Positions 9,110-20,707 of a stretch of DNA of 64,000 bases are shown here, one piece after another. Source of the stretch: Pseudomonas fluorescens (lineage in GTDB: Bacteria > Pseudomonadota > Gammaproteobacteria > Pseudomonadales > Pseudomonadaceae); assembly GCF_001307275.1 (NCBI RefSeq), contig NZ_CP012831.1:744001-808000 (forward strand), given 5' to 3'. Under the pieces are notes generated by a model. It saw only the letters and a list, made by a program, of their open reading frames with translations. It searched no databases and was not told where the DNA came from. Within the stretch, counting starts at the first letter, position 1. The number at the start of each line of letters is the position of its first letter. The position numbers were made by a program, and so were the translations under genes.

Positions 9110-9717
9110 CAGATTAACTCGACGAAATTCTTGAAAAGCTGCATGCCGAAGCGATGACTCTTTTCAGGATGGAACTGAAAACCGAAAATATTATCTTTGG
9201 CGACCGCAGCCGTAAATTTCTGCCCATAATCAGCCGTCAGAAGCGTGTCGCGCTCATTGTCAGGGCACATGTAATAGCCATGCACAAAATAATAGCGACT
9301 TTCCTCTGTCAGACCTCGAACCAATGGATGCTCATAATTACAGGAGACATGGCTCCACCCCATGTGAGGCACTTTTCGTTCTGGGCGCTTCTCAAAACGC
9401 TTGATATCCATATCAATCCAGCCTAACCCTGGTTCGACACCCTCCTCAGAACGACGCCCCAGCATCTGCGACCCCAAGCATACTCCCATCACAGGTTTAC
9501 GAGCGACAAGCACCTGTTGATTAAGTACATCTATGAGACCGCTCTCACGCAGGGTTTTCATTCCGGCATCAAACGCACCAACACCGGGCAAAATCAGCTT
9601 TTCTGCGTTTACAATATCGTCGACTAGGTTGGAGGACTTGGCCTTCGCCCCAACTCGCTTCAACATATTCAGCACCGAGGCTATATTCCCCACGCCATAA
9701 TCGACCACTACAATCAT
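9109..9717 (-). CDS. hisH2: HisH2, glutamine amidotransferase (glutaminase) subunit
   Basis: Class I glutamine amidotransferase of 202 aa. The triad is intact: nucleophile Cys in GVCLGSQ (about residue 80) and His/Glu in FQFHPEKS near residue 183. It should hydrolyse glutamine and pass ammonia through HisF2 to WbpG rather than serve histidine synthesis, judging from its place in the O-antigen operon. The ATG at 9717 overlaps the wzx stop by 4 nt (ATGA), and its stop overlaps the hisF2 start by 1 nt. Confidence 0.94.
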   Translation of the reverse strand: MIVVVDYGVGNIASVLNMLKRVGAKAKSSNLVDDIVNAEKLILPGVGAFDAGMKTLRESGLIDVLNQQVLVARKPVMGVCLGSQMLGRRSEEGVEPGLGWIDMDIKRFEKRPERKVPHMGWSHVSCNYEHPLVRGLTEESRYYFVHGYYMCPDNERDTLLTADYGQKFTAAVAKDNIFGFQFHPEKSHRFGMQLFKNFVELI

Positions 9718-10949
9718 GAGGAAACTCCCTTAGCACAACGATATGACATCGCAAAATAAATAACATACATTATGGCATAGCTTGCCGAGTACCACCACAG
9801 GGCCTCCGTCACCTCCCCCGCGAGCAGAAAGCATGCCGCCGTGATGACCAGTAACCCCAGTTGCCAAATCAGGTCCAATCCTTGTCGTTGGGCAATATAG
9901 ATAGTGTAACTAAGAGGGCTCACGACAAAACGCATATAAAACATGGGGATAAGTAAAATTGCATACTTCCCTGACTCAATCCATTCTGTACCAAATACAA
10001 ACATGAACGCCCACTCACCCAACCACCAAAATAAAAGAAATGGCGGAAAGGCTAATAGGGAGAGGACAATGAAAGTACGCAAGAAAACGGAACGGCAAGA
10101 GCCCGTCACCCTGTAATCCCGAGCGGCTTGCTCTTTGAACACATCCAGGACTGAAGTAGCAAGCAGGGTAATGGGTGCCCCCATCATTTTTATTGTTAGT
10201 GCGAACCAGCCTGCAGCCTCCGCGCCAAATCGGGAGGCTATCAAGATGACAGGTAATTGGCTGGCGATGGTGTTGATCAGATCAGCGGGCAGCGAGAACT
10301 TTGGAAAGTCCCTGTATCTGTACGCGACGCTTTTAACTGAACCAATACTTTCACTCCAGCATGCTTTTAGCCAAGAGCGATCAAACCAAAAAAATACCAA
10401 CAGCGTAGCCAATAGCACACCAACCGCTTGGCCGTAGATCAGGCCGCTGACTCCCAACGCGAAATAACCAGCCACCACCTGAGCCACCGCGACAGCGCCC
10501 GCCAGAGCAATTCTGGCAACGCCAAGTTTGTTAAAGGCTTGTTGAAAAGCCAATAACGAAAGGAGTGCTTTATTAGCCCCCATCCCAAAGACAACAAAAG
10601 CCAGGACAAGGGAGTAACTTTTGACTATCGGCGGAATTTCCTCAACAAACGAACTCACAACTGCGATTAAAAACGTAGCTAAAATCGACAGTGCAACGGT
10701 TATCAGCAAGACCAGTTTAATGATCGATTTTGAGTCATCCTTCGTATCACCGCTGAACAACGCCAACTCATAACGCCCCGTGACCAAAACAGCCATTATC
10801 GTAGCGAATGAAAGCCAAACGTTAAATGATCCCAATTCTTCTGGAGAGTACAGCCTTACCAGAAGCAGCATCACACCCAACGATATCAACTGGGCCCCTA
10901 GAGTCCCAACGAGCACACTTCTTACTCGAGAAAAGAATTGACTCTTCAA
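9714..10949 (-). CDS. wzx: Wzx O-antigen flippase
   Basis: Integral membrane protein of 411 aa with about 11-12 hydrophobic segments, of the polysaccharide transport (MOP/MATE-like) superfamily. It should flip the undecaprenyl-linked O-repeat from the cytoplasmic to the periplasmic face. The N-terminus (GTLGAQLISLGVMLLLVR) and the run of short loops are typical. The start is a TTG at 10949 overlapping the wzy stop (TTGA) with AGGAG 6 nt upstream. Such flippases have little sequence conservation, so the call rests on topology, length and position between wzy and hisH2. The base composition is richer in A and T than that of the housekeeping genes. Confidence 0.88.
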   Translation of the reverse strand: MKSQFFSRVRSVLVGTLGAQLISLGVMLLLVRLYSPEELGSFNVWLSFATIMAVLVTGRYELALFSGDTKDDSKSIIKLVLLITVALSILATFLIAVVSSFVEEIPPIVKSYSLVLAFVVFGMGANKALLSLLAFQQAFNKLGVARIALAGAVAVAQVVAGYFALGVSGLIYGQAVGVLLATLLVFFWFDRSWLKACWSESIGSVKSVAYRYRDFPKFSLPADLINTIASQLPVILIASRFGAEAAGWFALTIKMMGAPITLLATSVLDVFKEQAARDYRVTGSCRSVFLRTFIVLSLLAFPPFLLFWWLGEWAFMFVFGTEWIESGKYAILLIPMFYMRFVVSPLSYTIYIAQRQGLDLIWQLGLLVITAACFLLAGEVTEALWWYSASYAIMYVIYFAMSYRCAKGVSS

Positions 10950-12262
10950 GCTATACTCCTAGTCCTGCTCTTGGACTCCCTAGAGAAAGCCATCAACATT
11001 AGAAGCAACAGCATGAAGAAAATACCAGAACCTAACAAAACCGTTGGCAACGATTGCTCAACAATTTTAGTTACGAAGAGCAATGCAACGGGCATCGCAA
11101 TGAACATGGAGCGCTTCATGTAAAGAAGATTCAACAACATAACAATCACAGCAACAATAAAAGCCTCGATTATTACTGCCGTGTACCCAAGCCTCAGATA
11201 GGCCACCGCAAAAAAATTCACGTTGGCATTAGTTTCCGAATTATTATAAATATACTCACCAATTCGAAACGTGATCGATTCACTTTTGCTAAAACCGGAC
11301 AAAAGACCTATTGCTGTATCGCTATAATTATTAATCCCGTACGAGTCGTAAAACAGCTCCGCAGCCCCCAACATTGTGGCGGGTACGGTATAGGCTCGCC
11401 TAATCAGATAGTCATTCAGGTAAGAATACCCCATAAGCTCGAACTCAAGAAAACCTGCAAGCAACAAGCCTATTGCACCAAACAGCAACCAAGAGACATT
11501 GACCTTTCCATAATATCTAAAATAGGTCATCAGAACATAAACCAAAAATAAAACAACAAAGGGATATTTCTGCCCAAAGGCTCCCCACAGGATCAAAACG
11601 TTAACAACCCCAAGCCAAAAGAAGAAATTGGATTTTTTATAGACTCCCCAAGCAAATAAAACAGGAAAAAATGCCTGCGTCCCTATCGACGCAATATATC
11701 CATCTATAGATCCTGCTGAAAAAACGTCGCGTGCGATAGCACGTCGAAGGTATTGACCAGAAAAGTCGAGAGAAAAAAACGACATACTTTTGAGCAGAAT
11801 AAACACCAAAACCAATATATTAACTACTGAAACAATAAACAGATATCTTTCACCACTACTGGATTGACCGCTGTCACGACGAAATTTAATCTTATTAATA
11901 AGTGAGACAAGAACAACACCCATCAGCACTGACAAACACAGCCCAGAAAATGGGCTGGCCTCTGGGTAAAATGCGTTCGCCCCGTTCAAAACAAGCGCAT
12001 GAGGCACGATAACCAAAAACAGCAAGGCTACGACGATATCCCCAGGCTTACTTATACTTGAACCGCATAAAAGAGAACTGCCCACAGCTAAAAGCAACAA
12101 GTAAACGATCTGGAGGCCATCCAAGCTTTTCTGGGAGGCCCCCATATAGTCATACAGCAAGTACAGATAATTATTATTCATCCACAACAACAGGACAAAA
12201 TAGACAAAAAAGTACAAGGCATTCAAAAAAGTTGCTTTATCAACTTTTAAAGAAATGTACAT
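10946..12262 (-). CDS. wzy: Wzy O-antigen polymerase
   Basis: Hydrophobic protein of 438 aa with about 10-12 predicted membrane helices and a larger polar loop in the second half (around residues 280-345), the pattern of Wzy polymerases that join O-units in the periplasm. No strong sequence motif is expected or seen; the assignment is by topology, AT-rich composition and position next to wzx, exactly where wzy lies in the O5-type cluster. Its stop overlaps the wzx start by 4 nt; its ATG lies just after the wbpE stop. Confidence 0.85.
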   Translation of the reverse strand: MYISLKVDKATFLNALYFFVYFVLLLWMNNNYLYLLYDYMGASQKSLDGLQIVYLLLLAVGSSLLCGSSISKPGDIVVALLFLVIVPHALVLNGANAFYPEASPFSGLCLSVLMGVVLVSLINKIKFRRDSGQSSSGERYLFIVSVVNILVLVFILLKSMSFFSLDFSGQYLRRAIARDVFSAGSIDGYIASIGTQAFFPVLFAWGVYKKSNFFFWLGVVNVLILWGAFGQKYPFVVLFLVYVLMTYFRYYGKVNVSWLLFGAIGLLLAGFLEFELMGYSYLNDYLIRRAYTVPATMLGAAELFYDSYGINNYSDTAIGLLSGFSKSESITFRIGEYIYNNSETNANVNFFAVAYLRLGYTAVIIEAFIVAVIVMLLNLLYMKRSMFIAMPVALLFVTKIVEQSLPTVLLGSGIFFMLLLLMLMAFSRESKSRTRSIA

Positions 12263-12265
12263 AGC

Positions 12266-13348
12266 TTAACCAGCCACCGCAGCACAAATAATTGCGACAG
12301 CCTCGTCACCCAGATACGGATGCATTGGCAAACTCATGACCTGTTCTGCGACGCGGTCTCCCGTAGGTAAATGGGCGTTTGCATCGGCTACAGCGGGCTG
12401 CTTGTTCAACGGGATGGGATAATGAACTGCCGTCGGAATGCCCTGCTTCTTTAACTTATCTTGTAACTGGTCACGCTCGTCAACAAGAATTGTATATTGA
12501 GCATAGGCACTGGTGTTCCATTCTTCCACATAAGGGATTGTCTTTACCCCCAAGGCCTCGAGTGACTCACCGTACAACCTTGCAACACGCTGACGTTGCT
12601 CAAGCTCCTTTTCAAAAATTTCAAGTTTTGGCAAGAGAATTGCCGCTTGAAGCGTATCCAGGCGACTATTAACTCCCACGCGCACATGGTGATAGCGGCG
12701 GTCCTGTCCGTGCCTGGCGATTTGACGCAGTACTTTGGCCAATTCGTCATCATTGGTAAAAATCGCGCCACCATCCCCATAGCATCCCAGCGGTTTGCTT
12801 GGAAAGAAGCTAGTACACGCTATTGTGGTGAGGTTGCAGGAGCGTTTCCCTTTGTAGGTAGCGCCAAAGCTTTGTGCTGCGTCTTCGATTACTGGGATTG
12901 AGTATTTAACGGCAATCGCATTAATCGCATCGTAGTCTGCACATTGCCCGTATAGAGAAACCGGAATGATAGCTTTCGTACGCGGGGTAATTGCTGCTTC
13001 CAGCTTTTGCGGGTCAAGATTATATGTGCGTGGATCAATATCCACATACACCGGTTTTGCGCCGAGCAAGGCAACTGTCTCGGCGGTCGCAATATAGGTG
13101 AAACCAGGTGTTATAACTTCGTCACCCGGGCCAATTCCCAGCGCCATTTGAGCGATTTGCAAGGCGTCTGTGCCATTGGCGCAAGTTATGCAGTGTTTAG
13201 CGCCAACAAACTGAGCGAGTTTTTCCTCGAGCTCCGCTACCTCTGGGCCGAGAATGTACTGGCCGTGGCTCAAGACGCGCTGGATGCCGGCATCGATCTT
13301 GTCCTTGATACGTGCTTGCTGGCTTTTCAGGTCAATGAATTCAATCAT
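12266..13348 (-). CDS. wbpE: WbpE, PLP-dependent C-3 aminotransferase
   Basis: DegT/DnrJ/EryC1 family aminotransferase of 360 aa. In the ManNAc3NAcA pathway WbpE transfers an amino group from glutamate to the 3-keto group made by WbpB, regenerating 2-oxoglutarate that WbpB uses to recycle NAD. The PLP lysine is Lys185 in FFPSKPLGCYGDGG, the same residue number reported for P. aeruginosa WbpE. ANGTDALQIA (about residues 57-66) binds the PLP phosphate and VIEDAAQSFGA (about 153-163) supplies the PLP-ring aspartate. It lies 2 nt after wbpD. Confidence 0.96.
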   Translation of the reverse strand: MIEFIDLKSQQARIKDKIDAGIQRVLSHGQYILGPEVAELEEKLAQFVGAKHCITCANGTDALQIAQMALGIGPGDEVITPGFTYIATAETVALLGAKPVYVDIDPRTYNLDPQKLEAAITPRTKAIIPVSLYGQCADYDAINAIAVKYSIPVIEDAAQSFGATYKGKRSCNLTTIACTSFFPSKPLGCYGDGGAIFTNDDELAKVLRQIARHGQDRRYHHVRVGVNSRLDTLQAAILLPKLEIFEKELEQRQRVARLYGESLEALGVKTIPYVEEWNTSAYAQYTILVDERDQLQDKLKKQGIPTAVHYPIPLNKQPAVADANAHLPTGDRVAEQVMSLPMHPYLGDEAVAIICAAVAG

Positions 13349-13350
13349 GC

Positions 13351-13926
13351 TCAGGCATCCGTCTTGTTCAAAAGTTTTCCGTTCAGCACGTAGCGCGCTC
13401 CCGTATGCGAGCAGAAGGCCTCACCCTGCTCGTTCAACTGCAATTGCTCGCCAAATTCGCTCATCCAGCCAATCTGCCGTGCGGGCACACCCACCATCAA
13501 TGCATAGGCCGGTACATCCTTGTTGATGACCGCGCCAGCACCGACGAAGGCATATTCACCAATGGTAACGCCGCAGACGATGGTGCAATTGGCGCCAAGC
13601 GTCGCGCCCTTTTTTACCAGCGTATCGAGGTACTGGTCCTTGCGCTCGATCAGCGAACGCGGATTATAGACATTGGTGAAGACCATGCTGGGGCCACAGA
13701 ATACGCCCTCTTCCAGCGTGACATTGTCGTAGACCGAAACATTGTTCTGGATCTTACAGCGGTCGCCGATCACGACTTTGTTGCCCACGAACACATTCTG
13801 ACCGAGCGAAACGCCGACACCGATGCGGGCGCCCGCGCAAACATGGACAAAGTGCCAGACACGGGAGTTTTCACCGATCTGCGCGCCCTCATCGACGATC
13901 GCGCTGGGGTGCTGATAGTAACTCAT
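13351..13926 (-). CDS. wbpD: WbpD, UDP-3-amino sugar N-acetyltransferase
   Basis: Left-handed beta-helix acetyltransferase of 191 aa. It should acetylate the 3-amino group formed by WbpE, giving UDP-GlcNAc3NAcA. Hexapeptide repeats run from about residue 15 to 140 (for example [17 protein letters not shown] and [16 protein letters not shown]), with the active-site region [10 protein letters not shown] near residue 85. The C-terminal tail ([16 protein letters not shown]) is typical of this subfamily. The ATG overlaps the stop of the acyltransferase gene by 4 nt. Confidence 0.95.
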   Translation of the reverse strand: MSYYQHPSAIVDEGAQIGENSRVWHFVHVCAGARIGVGVSLGQNVFVGNKVVIGDRCKIQNNVSVYDNVTLEEGVFCGPSMVFTNVYNPRSLIERKDQYLDTLVKKGATLGANCTIVCGVTIGEYAFVGAGAVINKDVPAYALMVGVPARQIGWMSEFGEQLQLNEQGEAFCSHTGARYVLNGKLLNKTDA

Positions 13927-15773
13927 GGCTTCAGACTCACATTAGACTGAGGTTGATCGAAAGCACGCTGCAGTGGCTCGGCAGCATAGTGCCCATAACG
14001 ACGTGCACCTACCTCGTTGAGGTGGTGGCTGTCACGGTAGATGAGCAAACCTTGCTGGTAAGGCGCAGCGGCAAAGAAGCTGCTATTGGAAAGGTCCAGG
14101 AAACGCACGCCCGGCGTGCGGTCGACAATGGCCTGCACTTGCTGGTTGGCAACCTGCCACTCACGATTGAATGTCAATGGCACCGGCAGGCCAAGCTCGG
14201 TAAAGCGCCTTACCCGCTGCACGTCTGTTTCAAACATTGGTACCTGAGCAAGCACCACGATATGTTTATGGGCTCCTGCAGTATCGACGAGAAATTCAGC
14301 AAGCGCCTTGGCGAATGCTTGGCTCTGCATCTGGTACTGCCACATGCCTGCGACAATCACCCGCTCCACCTTCGGCAACTCACGAGCCACGGCCTCGATC
14401 TGCGCGCGGCAAGGTTTTTGCGCCCAGGCTGGCAGGCGTTCAATGTCAAAGCCGGGGATAGGCACGCAACTGCTGGCAGTGAGCACGCGGTAAGCAACGC
14501 CCTGCTCTTCGCCCACCTGGTCGAAGAAGTAGTTCAATTGGGCAGCATGGCTATCGCCAATTACCAGAACGGACACTTCGGCATCCGCCTTGCCTCGCTT
14601 GCACGCGCCCACTTGGGTGCCATGGCAGATAAGCTCTGGAGCAGCATAACGGGTGAGTTCCACAGACAACGGAGCGACCAGCGAGGCGTTGACACGTTGT
14701 CCACCCCACGCCACCAGCGCGACCACAGCACCGGTTACAGCCCACTTGGGTAGCTGGCGCATCATGCCGGAAGCGTTTCTGGCGGGTGTTTCGACCAAGC
14801 GATAGGAAAGCCATGCCAGCAGTACAGAGCTGGCCACGAAAATCGGCAACCATGCAGCCGTCAGCTCGTACTGCCCCGTGTAATAGCGAATGAACGCCAG
14901 CACCGGCCAATGCCACAGGTACAACGAATAGGAAATACCACCGATCCAGACCATCGGCCGAGTGGCTAGCAACGCGCTGACCGGACCACGCCGGGCAACG
15001 ATGAGCAGCCCTGCCGCGACACAAGGCAGGATAGACCAGAAGCCTGGGAAGTGTTGCTTATCGATAGCCAGCACCGCCCAAGCCAGCAGGATTGCGCCCA
15101 GCCCACCGAATACGCTTGCAAGTAACATGGGCAGCTCGCGCTGGCGCATCAGCAAGGCAACGATGGCACCGACCATGAATTCGGGAATCCGTGCCGACAG
15201 GGCAAAGTACATCCCTTCTTGCGATTCGCCCAGTCCACGGTAGCCGCTCCAGGCAAACAGACTGGCGGCTAGCAAGGCAAACGTTATGAGACGCCATTGC
15301 TTTGGCAAGCAAATGACCAGCACCGGGAAGAACAGATAGAACTGCATCTCGATGGCCAATGACCAGGTATGCAGAAGCGGCAATTCATCGGCCCGCGGCG
15401 CGAAATAACTGCCGAAGCCAGAGAAGTACTGGTTGCTGGTAAACAACGCCGAGGACTTCAGGCTGTCGAGGAAAAATGCGAAGTCATCAGGCAGAAACAG
15501 GAGCGCGGACAGCGCGGACACCACCACCAGCATGACGAAATACGCCGGCAGAATGCGCTTGATGCGGCTGGCATAGAATGAAACGAGATCGACCTTGTCG
15601 CTTCGCTCGGTCAACAATGCCGTTATGATGAAGCCAGAGATGACAAAAAAGATGTCGACGCCGACATAGCCGGCTTTCAGCCAGCCACTATTGGCGTGAT
15701 AAAGCATGACCGCCAGCACCGCGATTGCACGCAAGCCCTGAATATCGAGACGAATGCTGCGCATGCGGCGCAT
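13923..15773 (-). CDS. wbpC: Acyltransferase-3/SGNH fusion (WbpC-like)
   Basis: Large membrane O-acyltransferase. The N-terminal half is an acyltransferase-3 domain of about ten helices beginning with [19 protein letters not shown] and [11 protein letters not shown]. The C-terminal half is a periplasmic SGNH-hydrolase-like domain with GDSHAAQL (about residue 405) and the DSHHLNE catalytic pair near the end. Such OafA/WbpC proteins usually O-acetylate surface glycans; the target sugar is not deducible and WbpC in P. aeruginosa has no firmly established role as far as I know. The start is uncertain: ATG 15773 (MRRMRS) is chosen because the acyltransferase domain begins there, but in-frame GTGs at 15815 and 15866 would lengthen the N-terminus. 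The stop overlaps the wbpD start by 4 nt. Confidence 0.87.
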   Translation of the reverse strand: MRRMRSIRLDIQGLRAIAVLAVMLYHANSGWLKAGYVGVDIFFVISGFIITALLTERSDKVDLVSFYASRIKRILPAYFVMLVVVSALSALLFLPDDFAFFLDSLKSSALFTSNQYFSGFGSYFAPRADELPLLHTWSLAIEMQFYLFFPVLVICLPKQWRLITFALLAASLFAWSGYRGLGESQEGMYFALSARIPEFMVGAIVALLMRQRELPMLLASVFGGLGAILLAWAVLAIDKQHFPGFWSILPCVAAGLLIVARRGPVSALLATRPMVWIGGISYSLYLWHWPVLAFIRYYTGQYELTAAWLPIFVASSVLLAWLSYRLVETPARNASGMMRQLPKWAVTGAVVALVAWGGQRVNASLVAPLSVELTRYAAPELICHGTQVGACKRGKADAEVSVLVIGDSHAAQLNYFFDQVGEEQGVAYRVLTASSCVPIPGFDIERLPAWAQKPCRAQIEAVARELPKVERVIVAGMWQYQMQSQAFAKALAEFLVDTAGAHKHIVVLAQVPMFETDVQRVRRFTELGLPVPLTFNREWQVANQQVQAIVDRTPGVRFLDLSNSSFFAAAPYQQGLLIYRDSHHLNEVGARRYGHYAAEPLQRAFDQPQSNVSLKP

Positions 15774-15883
15774 CTCGCCCGCTTCGTTTGGCTTGTTGAA
15801 ATTATCGTTCGACACGCTGGCTTGCGATCCTGCTTGGGAAACTTGAAACGGGTGGCGCAAGGCCACCCGTGTTGTCTCGCCGA

Positions 15884-18165
<2,282 letters not shown>

Positions 18166-18673
18166 CCAACTCTCCATTTAACTTGTCAAAACCATCTAAT
18201 TCATCAGAGCTATGAATCAAGCCTGAATCCGCCTGACCCCTACCATTGCACAACTGGCAAACCTCCGCCTCAGCCCGCCGAACGGATGCTGGACGCTTTC
18301 ACTTCAGTTCTTGCCAAAACTCATTATGGAGCAGCATCTCCGGCGCCTACCGCCGACTCTCCAGATGTCCCCACCATGCACAAATTTCGATACGCCACAG
18401 GCCTGTTGCTACCGACCTCCGAACGAGACGGCCATCCCGTCCCTCACAAACCGCCATTATGCCTGTTATGTAGCAAAATGGCTTTCCTGGATTGTACTTT
18501 ACTGAGTTCTGACTAGTTTTTGCAGGGCTTGCTTCAGTTGAACGGCTCGCCTTTGCCATCATTATGACATCTAACCACTGAGACCCGCCCCGTCGGAGCA
18601 CCTCGTGACTACAACCGATGGAGCCTCGGCACACATTAAAACCATGAACACTTAGAGTTATTCGCCACACCAA
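18166..18673 (-). other. Long non-coding leader/promoter region upstream of wbpA
   Basis: About 500 nt between the wzz terminator and wbpA with no convincing gene; the short open frames on both strands show no family features or good ribosome sites. It should contain the promoter of the wbp operon, but I could not pick a clear -35/-10 pair. It holds the ops-like octamer reported separately. Confidence 0.6.
18347..18354 (-). promoter_or_regulatory. Possible ops (RfaH-recruiting) element
   Basis: The minus strand reads GGCGGTAG, the complete eight-base core of the ops element that recruits RfaH in leaders of long polysaccharide operons. It has the right strand and lies about 180 nt before the wbpA start. 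The following four bases do not match the extended E. coli form, and no other JUMPStart similarity was recognised, so chance is possible. Confidence 0.33.
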
Positions 18674-18716
18674 TAAAAAACCCGCCTTACGAAGATAATC
18701 CTCATAAAGACGGGCT
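18674..18716 (-). terminator. Intrinsic terminator after wzz
   Basis: On the minus strand an 8-bp stem with one mismatch (18707-18714 with 18681-18688) is followed by a run of six T within 18674-18680. It lies about 70 nt past the wzz stop and would separate wzz from the wbpA-wbpM operon. Confidence 0.7.
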
Positions 18717-18783
18717 CAAACAAGCATTCGGAATTCTCTCTAAAGAGTTACGAAAATACTTTAGGATCGAAAAATTGACCATC

Positions 18784-19839
18784 TCAACCCTGCACTTGCT
18801 GTTCCTTACTCCGAATAACCGCAAATCGAATTAACGCAATGAAACTACCCAGCATCCCGCCAGCAATAATGCCCAGCAGCAAAATCAAAGCCTTTCTTGG
18901 TTTAATCGGGCTTTGCGGCACTTCAACGCTGCCATCTTGCCGATAAACCGAAATGCTGTCTGGATCAATATTCAACTTACGATAAAAGCTGTATCGCATT
19001 TGGAGCGAACGCAAATCCGATATGAAGGCGTCGTCAGAAGCCCTCGACTCCAGCGCTTTCACTTCCGCAGCCAAGGCTTTGCTGCCTCGCTGGTAATCCA
19101 TTTTATTGCCAGTTTCTACCGTTATATCAACAGCCGCCGTAGAGTTTATACTCGGGCTGGTGAGACCAATCGCTTCTGCAATCTTCAACGCTTCGCGCAA
19201 CTGCTGAATCCGATCCTCACGTATTCGCTGCGCAGTCTCGCGCAAACCGACAATACGCTGCTCCAGATTACGCGCTCTTACCGCAGCCTCAGCCGTAACG
19301 TTCTTGATCAGCTCTGACTCAGCCGCTTCACTGGCGCGTGCCACATAAGCCTTCGCCCACTCCGTAGCTCGAACGGGATCTCCGCCCTGGACCGTTACCG
19401 AATAGCGATCCGGCGTATCCTTACCAGGCCCCTTGATTATGAGCTCTCGAGAGAAACGTTCGTACAATCGGTCGAGCGCGCCCGTTCGCTGGGATTCATC
19501 AAGTGAAGGAAGATAAACTTCATTGAAGAATGTCTGACGAAGAGATTCACCCTGTAAGTTTCGGGCAAATACGTCATAGACATGCTTGATGGAATAAGGA
19601 TCCAGCTCAGTGCTTTTCCCTCGACCATAGTTCAACTCAGCAATACCATTCTGAGTAGGAGGCATGATAAAAAGTTGAGCTTGGTAGACCGGTTTGCTGA
19701 GGTACGCATAAGCAGCTGCCCCCACGGTAACCAACAAGGTGACCGCAAGGATCAACCACTTTTGCCCCCAGAGCCCGCGCGCAAGTGCGATCAGATCGAT
19801 TTCATTGGTGCCCTGGGTTTCAATACGATTATTTGGCAT
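18784..19839 (-). CDS. wzz: Wzz O-antigen chain-length determinant
   Basis: Polysaccharide co-polymerase of 351 aa that sets the modal length of the O-antigen made by Wzy. It has the family layout: first membrane helix at about residues 30-50 (ILAVTLLVTVGAAAYAYL), a long periplasmic part rich in charged helices (about 150-290), the proline-rich segment VPQSPIKPRKA, and a second helix at about 318-342. The ATG at 19839 has GGAGG about 11 nt upstream. An in-frame extension to 19893 is possible but lacks support. It is followed by its own terminator, so it is probably transcribed apart from the main operon, allowing chain length to be set independently. Confidence 0.94.
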   Translation of the reverse strand: MPNNRIETQGTNEIDLIALARGLWGQKWLILAVTLLVTVGAAAYAYLSKPVYQAQLFIMPPTQNGIAELNYGRGKSTELDPYSIKHVYDVFARNLQGESLRQTFFNEVYLPSLDESQRTGALDRLYERFSRELIIKGPGKDTPDRYSVTVQGGDPVRATEWAKAYVARASEAAESELIKNVTAEAAVRARNLEQRIVGLRETAQRIREDRIQQLREALKIAEAIGLTSPSINSTAAVDITVETGNKMDYQRGSKALAAEVKALESRASDDAFISDLRSLQMRYSFYRKLNIDPDSISVYRQDGSVEVPQSPIKPRKALILLLGIIAGGMLGSFIALIRFAVIRSKEQQVQG

Positions 19840-20015
19840 GGGTGATTCCGCCTCCCTTTTTTGGCATTGCGTCGACAGACACATCGAACTCACTAAAAGG
19901 CAAGACAGGCACAGCGATAGACTGGATCAAGTTAAATTTGAACAAAACGCACCCAAAGTCAGAAAAAATTGTTGGCCGTGATCCTTACACCAAGACTACT
20001 GGGCTCACATATCCA

Positions 20016-20240
20016 TTATTTCGGCCGTCTACGCATTCCCAGGAACCACGCAAGCGACGGCCCGACTATCATACCAGCGAGAAGCGCCAGGATCACGAAA
20101 ACCGAGACGGGAAGCTGCGGAGCTGACCAGCCCAGAAACAGGAGTGCGACCGGCTGGTTGTTTTCAAGTACGAACAGGACAATAGCCGAGGCCACAAGTA
20201 GCGCCAGTACGACAAGGGCCAAACGCTTAAAGTTCCGCAT
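20016..20240 (-). CDS. LapA/DUF1049 domain inner-membrane protein
   Basis: Small protein of 74 aa with two hydrophobic helices (about residues 7-26 and 44-64) separated by NNQPVALLFLGW, the signature of the LapA (DUF1049) family. In E. coli LapA/YciS acts with LapB in regulating LPS synthesis. Here the gene lies 26 nt after ihfB and before wzz, as in other pseudomonads; no lapB is adjacent. Function in Pseudomonas is inferred from the family only. Confidence 0.87.
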   Translation of the reverse strand: MRNFKRLALVVLALLVASAIVLFVLENNQPVALLFLGWSAPQLPVSVFVILALLAGMIVGPSLAWFLGMRRRPK

Positions 20241-20266
20241 GAAGACTCCTCTGTTTAGGTGCTGCG

Positions 20267-20563
20267 TCAGAGCTCATCCCCCTCCTCCTCATTGACACGA
20301 TCCCTAAGCTCTTTGCCCGGCTTGAAATGAGGGACAAACTTTCCATCGAGGCTGACAGATTGACCGGTCTTTGGATTTCGACCTACACGCGGGGCGCGGT
20401 AATGCAGGGAAAAGCTGCCAAAACCACGGATTTCAATACGATCCCCCGTTGCCAGGCACTGGGACATTTGTTCAAGCATGGTCTTGATGGCCAGCTCCAC
20501 ATCCTTGGATGAGAGTAGCCCTTGATGGGTGACAATTCGTTCGATCAACTCCGACTTCGTCAT
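20267..20563 (-). CDS. ihfB: Integration host factor subunit beta
   Basis: DNA-bending nucleoid protein of 98 aa (IhfB/HimD) that pairs with IhfA and assists, among others, sigma-54 promoters. [10 protein letters not shown], the IRGFGSFSL strand and the arm containing GRNPKTGQ followed by the [12 protein letters not shown]-terminus are canonical. In Pseudomonas the O-antigen locus lies just beyond himD, as here. Confidence 0.97.
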   Translation of the reverse strand: MTKSELIERIVTHQGLLSSKDVELAIKTMLEQMSQCLATGDRIEIRGFGSFSLHYRAPRVGRNPKTGQSVSLDGKFVPHFKPGKELRDRVNEEEGDEL

Positions 20564-20707
20564 ATTTTTCCCTTCTTTTTCAAGCAGCTAGGAAAATCGC
20601 TTGAAAAGGTTTTAGCATGACCGGAGGGATTTGAACAGCCCAAGTATTGACATTCTTCACCAGTCCCTTGTTGCTTCTTTCCATGCAGACAGGAAGTTTT
20701 CCTCAAG

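Noticed and set aside
18347..18673. A 108-codon frame on the minus strand before wbpA
   Set aside because: No family resemblance and no ribosome site; it lies over the ops-like octamer and the leader.
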